Positions 1-10,072 are shown, counted from the first letter of the stretch. The stretch: 64,000 nt of DNA from Ichthyophis bannanicus (GCA_033557465.1 CM066033.1:904544808-904608807), one strand, 5' to 3'. Notes: generated from the letters alone by a model not told the origin. Program-made: numbers and translations.

Positions 1-1040
1 CACAAAAATATCCCAACAACACGGGCCATCTGTAAAATACTGATGTGCAATGTTTAGAGCATACCCTTTCAAATTCGTTCATCCTGGTTATGAGATGTAT
101 TGCCATTACTTGGTCTTGTTTGGGAACACAGAAAGAAAGGAAACCCTGTATTCACTGCAGCCATAAAAGCTGCAAGGTCTGGTTGACTACTATGTACTCA
201 GTGTTAAATATATAGAATGCACCATTCACCTGCAAAAGGAGAGAGTGACTCAGAAGGGGGTGGGTCAGGGAGGGAAGGGAAAGAGGTCAAATGACTGCTC
301 TAATGAGAAAGAAAAAGAAGTTCAAACAGAGCTCTTAAACTGAAAGAATACGAGCAATAATCCAAATGAGTCAAGACATGATCATTTCCATTTAGTGCAA
401 AATTGAAATGTTTAGTGTGACAGGCATAGTGCCTCTGAGCTCTTTGGGAAAGAACAACTCCATGTGCAGACTGCACCAGGAGTGTCCAAAGCTTCTAAAG
501 TTTCCAGAAATAAAGGCCATAACTTCCTTGGGAAAGAGGAAGAGAGATTTCCCTCTATAGACGTTTCATTCCCTGAGGGAGGGAAATTGGAGACAAACCC
601 ACAGGAGGAGATTAGACTGGGGCCCCTGGATGCAAAATGTAAGACAGTCCCCAAGTGAAGAGCAGCCAGTAGACCCAAGGGGAAGGTCTGGTTATCTGGG
701 AGTTTCCCAGGCATCAAGGAAGGAGGGCATGGCAGATATCTTGAAGCAGAGGGAAGACAGAGACATTCCACCTTGAAGTTAGCCCTTCTTACTGGCTCTG
801 TTTCAGGAGTTACTGGAGCCCATGAAGGGAAAATGCACTGATTTTGATGAAATGGAGCATCAAAAAGCTGGCTGTTGATAACTGTGAGTTTTATTTATCT
901 TTTTTTCCTGTCACCAGTAGGGATGGCACTGTGGGAGGTGGGCAGCTGCTGAGCAGGCCAGAGCTGCTATAGGGTAGAGTTCCTCCTCATCAGCACTCTC
1001 AGGTCGCTTCCATTACTACACGCATTTCATTTACATTTCC
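1..1040. other. No gene recognised
   Basis: Short open stretches exist on both strands but none resembles a known family, and base composition is unremarkable. There is a purine-rich stretch around 235-330. I see no repeat with clear ends here. Confidence 0.5.
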
Positions 1041-1490
1041 CCTCCCTGCAGTTGTTAAATAAGCAACGCGGAAAACTGCTTTCTTTGCCGCAGTTCCGGC
1101 TCTTTGGAATAGCCTGCTTGCTTCCCTCCGTACTGATCAAAACTTTAAAAGTTTAAAGAAGGCTCTTAAAACCTTCCTTCTTGAGTCTGCTTTCGATATA
1201 GCCAACACATTCCTATGGTTGCTTTCTCCTTGCCCAGGGCCTAGCAGCAGGATCAGTCTTTTATCCCCGCCCCCTTCCCCTTTCTGCCCTTGCCCCGCCC
1301 CCTCCCTTTCCCTCTGCTTTTCTCTTGGTTGTTAACTCTTCTCTTCCTCTGTCTTCTGTCCTATGAAAAATGGCCTTCCTTTCTTATTTTCCTGCATTTT
1401 TTAATTTATTGTAACCTGCATAGATTGCAAGCAGTTTTGCGGTATATCAAATAAAAGAAAGCATGCAATAAACATAAACATAAACTAGCT
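1041..1490 (+). mobile_element. LINE 3' end (CR1/L2-type), 5'-truncated
   Basis: The plus strand encodes the C-terminal signature of CR1/L2-type reverse transcriptases: an Ala-Val-Pro-Ala-Leu-Trp-Asn stretch at about 1087-1120, then a Phe-Lys-x-x-Leu-Lys-x-Phe-Leu helix. This is followed by a pyrimidine-rich 3' UTR and a tail ending in AATAAACATAAACATAAACT near 1487. The rest of the LINE is missing, as is usual for 5'-truncated insertions. Clade assignment rests only on the C-terminal motif and tail. Confidence 0.6.
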
Positions 1491-1595
1491 CCCAGCTGGA
1501 GAGCAGAGGGGAGAAGAGAGAAAGCATTTGCCTGTGTTTGAGTGGTGAACATACTGAAGAGTGCTATTTATGCAAAGTCTCTGGAGTTTGTTTTA

Positions 1596-1807
1596 CAGAG
1601 TTGCCCAATTACCCAGTTCCAAGAGTGAGATTTTTTGCCAGTTCTGGTTTTAAATTTACATTGCAATGCAGTAAGGTATTTATAGTCCCTGATTTTACTC
1701 ATTGAAATCAGTTCTGCAAGACCCATAATGCATCAGGATGAGATTGTCAAAAAATCCAGGATTGGTTTAAAATCTCACTCCTGGAACTGGGTAACTTGGC
1801 ATCTCTG
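1596..1807. mobile_element. Short inverted-repeat element (MITE-like), copy 1
   Basis: The ends are imperfect inverted repeats of about 37 bp: CAGAGTTGCCCAATTACCCA at the left, and a right end whose reverse complement begins CAGAGATGCCAAGTTACCCA. A second copy lies at 2490-2682 in the same orientation. The CAGAG...CTCTG termini look hAT-like, but I could not find a convincing 8-bp target duplication. It has no coding capacity. Confidence 0.65.
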
Positions 1808-1837
1808 GTTTTGCAAAAAAGGATTTGTATACTGAAG

Positions 1838-2097
1838 TGACTGTTGTTGTTAAGTGCCGTCGAGTCGGAGTCGACTCATGGCGACCCTCTGGATAGCTAT
1901 CCTAAATTGTGTTCGGTCTTCAGTCAGGCGGCTCATGGTTGACAGACTGGTACCCATAGCTGCTGTTATTGTATCGATCCATCTCATTGCTGGCCTTCCT
2001 CTTTTGCGTTGACCTTCTATGTTGCCAAGCATAATGTCTTTCTCTAATGATCTCTCTCTTCGCATGATGTGTCCAAAGTATGAAGTGACTACCACGC
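1838..2097 (-). mobile_element. RTE/BovB-like LINE 3' end
   Basis: On the minus strand an 81-residue frame reads FGHIMRRE, then an RGRPAMRW block, then a weakly conserved tail. This is the C-terminus of RTE-type reverse transcriptases such as BovB. On the plus strand the 3' end reads GTTGTTGTTAAGTGCCGTCG and continues with the GAGTCGGAGTCGACTCATGG block, the classic BovB/RTE terminus. It is 5'-truncated. Family recognition is strong; subfamily is unknown. Confidence 0.8.
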
Positions 2098-2489
2098 TAG
2101 CAAGTGAGAAAGGGAGTCTGGACTCCGCTCAGCCCTGCAGGCCTAAGTAAGAACTGTGCTGCTGACAAGAAAACTCTGACTGGCTTGGTTTAGGCAGGTA
2201 GCAGCCTGGAATAGCTGGGGCGTGTAGAAATGTTTCTTCTGCTTTTACTTCAATGCTGAAGTTCTTACATCGTGCTGAAGGGATTATAAACTGGGGTTTG
2301 GAATGCGCAAATATTGTTGAGAACTGTGTAAAGATGGCAAAGACCTGAATTTGTATCTGAACAGAGCAGGATTTTTTTTATAAAAGGGCTGAAGCCCCTA
2401 AAAGCTATTAGTGCTGTGTGTCAGAGAATGATATTCTTTTGAATCCTGATGGGAGTCGGCACAATGGATATAAACTGTGTTTATAAATT

Positions 2490-2682
2490 CAGAGATGTCA
2501 AGTTACCCATTTCCAGGAGTGAGATTTTTTGCCAGTTCTGGTTTTAAATTTGCATTGAATGCAGCATGGTATTTGTAGTCCATGATTTTACCCATTGGAA
2601 TTTGCGCTGCAAGTCCCATAATGCATCAGAATGAGATTTTAAGCAAATCATGGATTTCTGACTGGGTAACTTGGCAACTCTG
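2490..2682. mobile_element. Short inverted-repeat element (MITE-like), copy 2
   Basis: Same family as 1596-1807. It starts CAGAGATGTCAAGTTACCCA and ends with GGCAACTCTG. The internal sequence, including the GCCAGTTCTGGTTTTAAATT block and the CCCATAATGCATCA block, is closely similar to copy 1. It is about 20 bp shorter owing to small internal deletions. It lies only 680 bp away in direct orientation. Confidence 0.65.
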
Positions 2683-2976
2683 TTAACTGGATTGTTCAAA
2701 TTTCTTCTGAAGGATTGGAGATGCCTCTTTTTGTTTTATATTACAAAGCAAGTGCCATTGGAGTGTCACCAGACGTGGACCAAAGGATTAATACAGGACC
2801 TGCAGGGATCCACCTATCTTCAGGAGCCTATGCAGGCCCAACATGTGACAATGGACGTCCAGAGAAAGGAAAATCGTGGATAACGTTCACATGGCCAAAT
2901 AAGTACTTAAATAATAAAAGCAATCTTTGATAGTATAATATTCATTAAACCCATTTTAGAAATCCAGTCCATGTTC

Positions 2977-3010
2977 TTCTTTTATTTATTTCTAGCTAGC
3001 TAGCTAGCTC
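2977..3010. repeat. Microsatellites (TTTA)n and (TAGC)n
   Basis: Two short simple repeats are adjacent: a TTTATTTATTT run followed by about four units of CTAG/TAGC. They may mark the tail of the repeat that follows. Confidence 0.8.
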
Positions 3011-3059
3011 ATGCCCTTTCCAGGAGTGGTTCAAAGCAAGCTGGTGCAGTGATTTCCCT

Positions 3060-3200
3060 GTTGCTGGAGGACTTACAACTTAAATTTGTACCTGAGGTGA
3101 TAGAGCAGCAGGTGACTTGCTCGAGGACACACAGAGTGGGATTTGAACCCTGGCTTCCCAGCTCATTACTTGAACTGCTAGGCTATTCCTCCACGCATGC
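3060..3200 (+). repeat. MIR/CORE-SINE-like or L2-like 3' repeat fragment
   Basis: The order of short blocks (GGTGACTTGCTCGAGGACAC, then GTGGGATTTGAACCCTGG, then a CTGCTAGGCTATTCCTCC end) follows the pattern of MIR/L2-related SINE tails in vertebrates. Identity to any named family is from memory only. Confidence 0.35.
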
Positions 3201-3261
3201 TTCATAACTTTACCCTCACTGCAGGCTGCCAATGCACGACCTGGAGTCCCTTTATCAGTGG

Positions 3262-3720
3262 GGGTAAACGATGTAGGGCCCGATATTCAGTGGCTAGTGC
3301 AATTACAGTAGCTAGCCCCTACCGCAGAACACTAAACCCGGATATTTAATGCCAGGCCATATCCAACCACTGGCATTGAATGCTGAATTCAGGTTTGCCA
3401 CCAAAGCAGGAAGCTAACCGGGCAGCAACAATATTCAGTTGCTGCCCGGTTAGCTTCAGCAGCAACAGTTAGGACCATCTTTTCTGTGCCTAACCTTTGC
3501 CACCGAGGGATAACCGGTCAGCAGTTGAATATCATTGCTGACCAGCTATCTTTGGGTGCCGACCCCGGGATGCCCTGGTGCTAATCATGTAGCAGCGGTA
3601 CCTGTGGATACTCAGTGGTACTCACCATGTCAGTGCAACTCAATATCCCGCTTAGCAGCATTTACCTGGTTTACGGGTCTGCAAATCGTGGAAATGTCTT
3701 TGCATATCAGGCCCATAGAA
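3262..3720. repeat. Foldback-rich repeat with perfect 19-bp hairpin
   Basis: Contains a perfect inverted repeat, 3411-3429 against 3438-3456 (arm AAGCTAACCGGGCAGCAAC), around the 8-nt loop AATATTCA. A second hairpin, GGTCAGCA...TGCTGACC, follows near 3506-3545. The motif GATATTCAG/AATATTCAG recurs at each unit. No coding sequence. It looks like a non-autonomous repeat built from hairpins. Confidence 0.6.
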
Positions 3721-3904
3721 TAAGTGCAAAGTAGTTTTTTGGTTTGTTGTGCATTGGGCAACTATATATAGTATTCACTCCAGAGGACCATATACCTGTA
3801 AATCCGATTTGAAGTCTCTTCTTCTAGGAACTATATCCAAAAGTTCATGCTGGGTTGCAAAGGAATCAGATAAGGATTTTTATGTTTACTTGTTAAGATT
3901 GGGG

Positions 3905-4560
3905 TCTATTCTGTAACACGAATAGCAGGAATGGATGTTCTGTTGGGACGTCCATTCCCACTATTCGCCCTTCCTGCCGTCTCCATTCAAAGTCTCCCCG
4001 TATGAACAAGGAGTTTGTATGGGGAACCTAGATGGGGCAGGAAGGGGGAGGTGCAGAGGCAAAGTTAGGACAGGCAGTGGGCGGTCCACGGCCCCAGATG
4101 TACAGGGCCGATTCTGATGTTGGCCCTATATGTCTGGGGCCAGCAGACTAGACAGGGAACAGCAGGCCCAGGGAGCAAGAAAGGGTGAAGGCGCTGCAGG
4201 AGATTCCCCGCAGCCTGACTCTGGCCTTGGGAGACCAGATCGGGGGTTGAGCTGTGGGGAAAGAACAAAGTCGTCAGTGGCCAGGGATTGTGACTCCTGA
4301 ATGGAGCCATGGTGTCATGGCAACCAGACACCATGGCGCTGCGGCTCCATGTAGGAGCATGACTGAGTTAACAGAGCAGCAGCCTGTATGTGCAGGCTGA
4401 CCGGAATCCGGTCATGGCCTGCACGTACAGGCTTAGACGCGATTCTGATCCCACAGAGGCTAGATGTGCCCCACGGGATCAGAATTGCATCTATCACTGT
4501 GCGTCCATTTTTGACCGGATACACAGTGGCCTGGGGCATAGAGATTGGAATAGGCCTCCA
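3905..4560. repeat. Hairpin-concatemer repeat, copy 1
   Basis: About 650 bp made of successive imperfect inverted repeats: one around 3918-3967 (CGAATAG...CTATTCG), one at 4091-4142 (GGCCCCAGATGTACAGGGCC facing GGCCCTATATGTCTGGGGCC), one at 4301-4354 around GGTGTC/GACACC, one at 4384-4431 (CCTGTATGTGCAGG facing CCTGCACGTACAGG), and one at 4440-4487 (GATTCTGATCCC facing GGGATCAGAAT). A related copy lies at 16900-17550 with the same order of units. No reading frame makes sense. Confidence 0.6.
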
Positions 4561-5851
4561 TATGTCTAGAATCTGTTTTCTCAGCACCAATCGAGCCTCC
4601 TCACCTGCAGATTGTTGTCAGTGCTGTGAATCTAAAGAGTCTCAGCATTGACAATAACAAACCAAGTGGCTGTCCCTCCCCCGCTCACCAGCACCAATTC
4701 CCCCTGAACAGCTCCCATTCCCCATCAGGAACTGTCCGTGGGTATCGGTGCAACCCCCCCTCGCCAAGGCTGACATCCCAGTTAGACAGACGGGTGGCCA
4801 AATACAACCCCCCCATCCAGGCCAAAATTCCTGGTTAGCCAGTCGGATGTCCTCCTCCCCCCCTTCTAAAGACAAAAACCTGACTAGCTAGTCAAAATGG
4901 AGTACCCCCTGGAGTACCCCTAGCAGCCATACCTGGTCTCCCTGGTGAAAGGGGTCAGGAGCGGTCCTCCCTACTCCTGTGTCATGGGGCCTCATCTCTT
5001 CAAGCCTCATATTAGAGGGAAACTGTGAGATTGTGGCCATTGATGAGGACAGGGGCTTCTGCACTCCTTCACATCTAGTCCACCAAATATACCAGCTATG
5101 GCTACGGAGGGCGGGCCTGGGGGCTCCCCATGCTGACTGGCTAGCCAGGATTCCATATTTAGAAGAGGTGGAAAGAGAGAACCCCCACTGGCTAGCCTGG
5201 CATTTTGTAAGGATGGGGAGGGATGTGGCCTTTGGCTACCAGATTCAGTAGCTGAGATGTTAGCCTTGGCCAGGGGGTGCACAATTTCCAACCCCCCCCC
5301 CAGGGCAGTTTCCAGTAGGGATTTGGAGCTGTGTGGGGGGCAATCGGTGATGAAGGGAGTGGGCAGCCACTTGGTTTGTCATTGACAATGATCTGCAGAT
5401 GGGAGGGCCCAATCTGGCCTTTGGGGGATCAACAGTGATCAGGGCATAGAGCTTTTCAGGGCTCTGTGCACCAAATCGCTACCTTCTCCCCCCCCCCCCC
5501 CCCCCATTGATTTACCCTGGAAGCCTGCACTACTTGCCAATGCAGATATTGCAGGTCTCCACAGTAAATCCAAAACTTCTGCAATATGTGCAGGGGCAAA
5601 GCTGAGAGATAGCATCACAATAGCTGCATAAGGCTACCATGTTTTAGTAAACCTGCCCCTTGATTTAAACATGTGGAGGGTAATTTTATACGGATGTGCC
5701 TAGGCAAGCTTATAAAGAAAAGTAGGCACCTACCTGTCTTTCTAAAATAAAAGCTTAAGTGGCAGATCTCATGCTTAAATTGCAGACATGGGCATTTACA
5801 CTAGTTCTGGAGTTGGTGTATATGTGTATGCTACAATTTTTTGGTACTTAT
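4561..5851. other. Unassigned repeat-like DNA, no gene
   Basis: Short inverted blocks recur here (for example CTGACTGGCTAGCCAGGA near 5132 and CACTGGCTAGCCTGGCA near 5188), there is a C homopolymer around 5489-5507, and a TTTTAGTAAACCTGCCCCTT block near 5642-5662 resembles MITE ends elsewhere in the window. No coding family recognised. Confidence 0.4.
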
Positions 5852-7219
5852 TGTCACACCTCCTCTGGCCAAGCGGTAGCCTCCTGTATTGCAAGGCCCC
5901 TGGAGGGTGGTAGTTGTGCCTTTATGAATATAAACGCAAACACTTCTTTCTTCAAATCAAAGGGTTTTTATTCCCCGTCCCATTGAGGGTATTTTATCTT
6001 CAAGGAACATAAATTATATGCTTTGCTTGGACATCTCATGTACAATAACAAATGTAAACATAACTTGCTTTCTTCAGCTTTTAAAGGAGAAATAAACAAA
6101 AGAACAAAAACTTAACTATTTCTGTAAGGTTCTCTCCCCGGTAGCTGAGAGTAGAGCATACCTCTGTTCTGCCTCGAGAGAGAGAGTTACAGGCTTGTTG
6201 CTGTATTACTGAAGTTAAGACACCAAGTTACTTTCCTTATCTCAGGGAGAATTCAGGTTCAATTAATGATAAAGAACAATCCATTAATTCCTGTGTATCA
6301 TTCTCCTCAGCATTCTGGTATTCCATCATCTCTGGTTGACTGGTATATTCATTCTGTACTTTAGGAGTACTCTGTGAGACTTGCTGCCTAAGTACGTCAA
6401 CCGGGAAGTTCTTCTCTTTCACCGGGCTAGAGCCTCTCTGGGTATTACCATATATACTGGAATAGAGATTTCCCAGGCACTGCCCCTGCTGGTACTTTTG
6501 AGTAGAGCTTAGCCCCTTACTTGCTCTGCTCGTGGGATAATTAAGGGAACTTTCCAACCTATCCAGGTTTCCCTTTTGTAACCCAGCTGAGCTGAATCGG
6601 AGTGCTCGTGACGGAGTTTCAGACGGAGCTGTGAACTTACAATTACAAAACTCTTCAGCTTTAGCTGGTAAGTAAAAGCTTTTCTCTTGCTCATACACAC
6701 TATTTGGCTGTGGATATCTCTCTGATTTATTCAGGTCCTCGGGTTCCCTCTGACCTTCATATGGGCACTCTAATTGCTCCAGAGTTTCTTTATCACTCTC
6801 TCTTGCATTCTCATACCTGTGCCATGCTTCCCGGGGCTTTAGCTGCCCTCTCTGTATTTTCTCCAAGTGTGTCCTTGGCTGCCACGGCTTCTCTCTCTCT
6901 CTCTCTCTCTCAGCTCCGGCACCAGCTCCTGGCTTTGCCTTACTCCTGATCCTAATCCGGATCCTAAACTGTCTCTGAATGTCTGAGAGCTTGTTTTAAA
7001 CCAGCGTTCGCTTGCTCCACCCTTAGTTAGCTGAACCCTGTCAGGTGAAGTGAATTCCCTTCCTGTGCTAGCTGGGTGTGTCCTGATTGAGCTGTTGCAC
7101 GTGTTCCTGCGTTGCTCAGGGTAACTATCTGACACTTTCTTGTTTACCCTGTCACTTTTTCTGTTTTCACTTGTGCTGGCCTGCATTTCCTCTGTCTGTA
7201 CAGGGTCTACCCTGTTACA
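5852..7219 (-). repeat. 3' LTR of the Gmr1-like element
   Basis: 1368 bp. In element orientation it runs TGTAACAGGG...GAGGTGTGACA. It contains an AATAAA on the minus strand at 5967-5972. Its 20-nt CT run (6891-6910) is 2 nt longer than in the other LTR, which shifts the long reading frame that crosses the LTR. Confidence 0.95.
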
Positions 7220-9199
7220 TATTCCCCTCCTTAAAATATTACTTGTTGCCGTATTTTTTAACGGACAGCAAGTAATTCTCTGCGGGGTCCAACAGTGCTG
7301 CTCATGATAGGCCAAATTGGCCGTAGCTACTCTTTCTTTCCACGGTTTTAATACGTTTATGTGGTATACTTGCTTACGACCGCGGACATTCTCCACTAAG
7401 TATGATACGAAACCTATCTTTTTTATTACTACAGCTGGCCCTTTCCAGCGGGACTCGAACTTCGGACCTGGGTCTGCTACTTGTATCAAAACCTTATCGC
7501 CTGCCGCCAGCTCTCTAGTTTGTGTATCCCTGTCATAATAACGCTTCTGGCGCTGTTTGCTACGGGTTAGATTCTCCCCCGAAGCTTGGGATGTCTTTCT
7601 TAGGCGGGTCCTTAATTCTTTCAGGAATTGAGGAATCCCTTCTTCTGGCACTTTCGGCTCTACCCATTCATCCTTTAAGATGTCTAACACTCCCCTTGGC
7701 GTTCTTCCAAATAATAACTCAAATGGGGATACTCCCAGCGAGGTTTGTACCCGCTCTCGGCAAGTATACATTACGAAAGGGAGTAATGTATCCCATTCTC
7801 TCATTTCATCCTTTCTTAATCCCCTTCGCAATAGGTGTTTTATCGATTGGTTAGTGCGTTCTACCAATCCATTGGTTTGGGGATGATACGCCGATGTCTT
7901 AACGTGGCGTATCCCAAATGCCTCCCAAACTCTCGCAAGGTATCTCGAGACAAAGTTAGTGCCTTGATCAGTTAGGATTTCTTGGGGGAACCCCACCTCA
8001 CAGAATAGCTTTATTAGCTCCTGTGCTATAACTTTAGCAGAGATGTTTCTCAGGGGTATGGCCCATGGGAACCGGGTCGCATGGTCCACGATGACTAAGA
8101 GATACTGAAAACCCCTTGGTGTTTTTGTTAACGGGCCTACGATATCCATCCCTATTCTTCTGATAGGGGCAGCAATGGTGGGTAATGGTATCATGGGGGC
8201 TGCTTTGGGTCTGGATACAGAAACCCTCTGACATGCGGGGCATGCATCACAGTATCTTTTTGTCTCCTGGTACACTCCGGGCCAGTAAAAACGTGCTAAA
8301 ATTTGATCAAGGGTTCCTTGAACACCTTTATGCCCCCCAATCGGATGGTCATGGGCTAGGCGGAGAACTACTGCCTTAAAGGCTACCGGCACGACCAATT
8401 GCTTCCTTATTGCTCCAGTATATGGATCTAAACCTTCTCTATACAAGATATTGTTATCCAGTAAGAACCGGGGTAACACCTCCCGCTCCTCTTGGGCCCA
8501 TTCGAAAGCTCTTTTAAGAGCCAGGTCTGCTCTTTGCTCCATTGGGAACGATGGAAATTTTTGTACAAGAGCAGCTGGGACCCAGGGTAGTCCTTCTCCC
8601 ATTTCTAACTCCCTTCTTTCATGGGCTCTTTTGTTTCTTCCCTGCTTTTTTTTAGCCCTGGTTTTCTTATCTCCTCCCTCAGGGTTCTGCACCAAATCAT
8701 CATGATTAGGCAGTGGATTCACTTCCTCTGCCTCTTCTGCCTGTTCCTCAGGAACTTCTTTTTCCCCTTCTTCTGTGGGCATTGCCACTTCCTCTACGGG
8801 AGTTTCTTGGGGTGTATCTATGGTGGTCTGGGATCGTGTTGAAACTAAACCTGTTTTCATGGTTATCCCCTGACTCAACCCACCTGTAAAAGAAGGCCAG
8901 TCCCTGCCTAAAACTAATTTTTGGGGCAGCCCAGGGACCACTGCTATTTGCACCTTCCTTTCCACTCCTAGTGCTTTTACCTGCACTTGACATAAAGGGT
9001 AAGGAAGCTGTGAGCCATGTATGCATTTTATATCTATCTGTTTTTGGGCTACTGGACGAGACTGTCTCAGAGTCTCCCAAAATTCTCGGGCTATTAAACT
9101 TTGCTCCGCCCCTGAATCAATCATTGCTAGAGTATCTGCCCCCTCAACTTGTACCTGTATGAATATTCCTTTTGGAACTGACTTCCCTGCCCCTACCAT
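6839..9199 (-). CDS. Pol: aspartic protease fused to integrase (no RT/RNase H)
   Basis: A 786-codon frame. Residues 10-105 are a retropepsin-like protease with active site Ile-Asp-Ser-Gly-Ala at 27-31 and a LeuGlyArgAsp block at 97-100. Residues 110-200 are a charged linker, acidic then Lys/Arg-rich. The integrase follows: zinc-binding HHCC (H285, H290, C317, C320), catalytic D352, D411 and E447 with the standard 35-residue D-E spacing, and a GPY/F-type module around 587-620. No RT motif (no YxDD, no LPQG) or RNase H motif occurs in the linker or after the integrase. The frame has no stop before the 3' LTR, so from about residue 661 it is LTR-encoded and ends in a frame shifted by the CT run. 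It lies in the same frame as gag, separated by one TGA, so it could be made by readthrough, or from the ATG at 9199. Confidence 0.9.
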   Translation of the reverse strand: MVGAGKSVPKGIFIQVQVEGADTLAMIDSGAEQSLIAREFWETLRQSRPVAQKQIDIKCIHGSQLPYPLCQVQVKALGVERKVQIAVVPGLPQKLVLGRDWPSFTGGLSQGITMKTGLVSTRSQTTIDTPQETPVEEVAMPTEEGEKEVPEEQAEEAEEVNPLPNHDDLVQNPEGGDKKTRAKKKQGRNKRAHERRELEMGEGLPWVPAALVQKFPSFPMEQRADLALKRAFEWAQEEREVLPRFLLDNNILYREGLDPYTGAIRKQLVVPVAFKAVVLRLAHDHPIGGHKGVQGTLDQILARFYWPGVYQETKRYCDACPACQRVSVSRPKAAPMIPLPTIAAPIRRIGMDIVGPLTKTPRGFQYLLVIVDHATRFPWAIPLRNISAKVIAQELIKLFCEVGFPQEILTDQGTNFVSRYLARVWEAFGIRHVKTSAYHPQTNGLVERTNQSIKHLLRRGLRKDEMREWDTLLPFVMYTCRERVQTSLGVSPFELLFGRTPRGVLDILKDEWVEPKVPEEGIPQFLKELRTRLRKTSQASGENLTRSKQRQKRYYDRDTQTRELAAGDKVLIQVADPGPKFESRWKGPAVVIKKIGFVSYLVENVRGRKQVYHINVLKPWKERVATANLAYHEQHCWTPQRITCCPLKNTATSNILRRGICNRVDPVQTEEMQASTSENRKSDRVNKKVSDSYPEQRRNTCNSSIRTHPASTGREFTSPDRVQLTKGGASERWFKTSSQTFRDSLGSGLGSGVRQSQELVPELRERERERSRGSQGHTWRKYREGS
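6891..6910. repeat. CT microsatellite in 3' LTR (20 nt)
   Basis: The run encodes Glu-Arg repeats on the minus strand. The matching run in the other LTR is 18 nt (11427-11444). The 2-nt difference decides the reading frame of the downstream LTR-encoded protein. Confidence 0.95.
7221..7234 (-). other. Polypurine tract
   Basis: The minus strand reads TTAAGGAGGGGAAT one base before the 3' LTR start (TGTAACA). This is the expected position and composition of the plus-strand DNA primer. It lies inside the open pol frame, since pol has no stop before the LTR. Confidence 0.8.
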
Positions 9200-9214
9200 A
9201 AGGACTGTTTTAAC

Positions 9215-10072
9215 TCAGCAATCCTTTTTCATGTGACCAGGTTTGTTACACCTATAACACTTTCTAGTGTTCCTATCTCTGCCCCCCCTGCTAGGGTCAT
9301 ATGCAGCCATTCCATCCCATGCGTACTTTCCACATTCATACCTTTCAGTCACACTTGCACCCTTTAAAAGGTTCAACTTAAAAGTACTAACATGTGCTGC
9401 CTCCCTGAACACTTCAGCCATCTGGGCTGCTTCACCAGTGTTCGCACAATTCTGCAGGGTCAAAAACGTTTTCATTTCGCCTGGTATTGACATTAAAAAC
9501 TGTTCCAGAACAATTTCATCAAGAATTGACTCAAGCGTTTTGCCATCAGGATCCAACCATTTATAGGCTAGGTTCTTGAGCCTCTGGCATAAGGCTTTTG
9601 GAGTCTCATTTTCACCTATCACAGCCTCCCTAAATAATCGCCTGTAATGTCTCGGCGTGAGACCAAGGCGGTCTTTCACGGCCTTTTTAATTTCTAGATA
9701 ATTATTGGCTAAACTAGCAGGCATAGTTTTGAACGCAGACAAGGCCTCTCCACTCAAAGTCATTGCAAAACGCATGGCCCATTGTTCCACAGGCCATTTT
9801 GAGTTCTCAGCAATGCGTTCAAAGGCCTCAATGAAATCGTCGGGGTTATCTGCCCGCCCTAAATGTTTGCATACAAGTCCCGTATTCATTTCTACTTGCG
9901 GTATTGTAGCTTTGTCCTCTTGAGCCTTTTCCAGTAGCGCTGTCATGGCTTCCAGCAATGGCTTCTGTTGTTCCTTCAGCGTAGCCATATACTGTCCTTG
10001 CAGGTGTTGGAGCACCTTGGCCTGCTTCTCCTGCTGCTCATTCATCCACGCGAGTACATCTTGGGGATCCAT
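9215..10072 (-). CDS. Gag with SCAN-like capsid region and CCHC knuckle
   Basis: I place the start at the ATG at 10070-10072 (Met-Asp-Pro-Gln-Asp); the open frame extends 44 codons further upstream but is implausible as protein there. Residues 1-75 are Gln/Glu-rich. A capsid-like part follows, with a region of about 80 residues (starting Pro-Arg-His-Tyr-Arg-Arg-Leu-Phe, with LeuGluGlnPheLeu in the middle) that matches the SCAN-domain pattern. The C-terminus is a zinc knuckle, CYRCNKPGHMKKDC (C-x2-C-x4-H-x4-C), directly followed by TGA. Gmr1-like gag is the proposed ancestor of the SCAN domain of vertebrate zinc-finger proteins, so the resemblance is expected for this group. The ORF is intact. 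Confidence 0.88.
   Translation of the reverse strand: MDPQDVLAWMNEQQEKQAKVLQHLQGQYMATLKEQQKPLLEAMTALLEKAQEDKATIPQVEMNTGLVCKHLGRADNPDDFIEAFERIAENSKWPVEQWAMRFAMTLSGEALSAFKTMPASLANNYLEIKKAVKDRLGLTPRHYRRLFREAVIGENETPKALCQRLKNLAYKWLDPDGKTLESILDEIVLEQFLMSIPGEMKTFLTLQNCANTGEAAQMAEVFREAAHVSTFKLNLLKGASVTERYECGKYAWDGMAAYDPSRGGRDRNTRKCYRCNKPGHMKKDC

Noticed and set aside
412..771. 119-codon minus-strand frame
   Set aside because: No family resemblance, and it lies in repeat-flank DNA. Probably chance.
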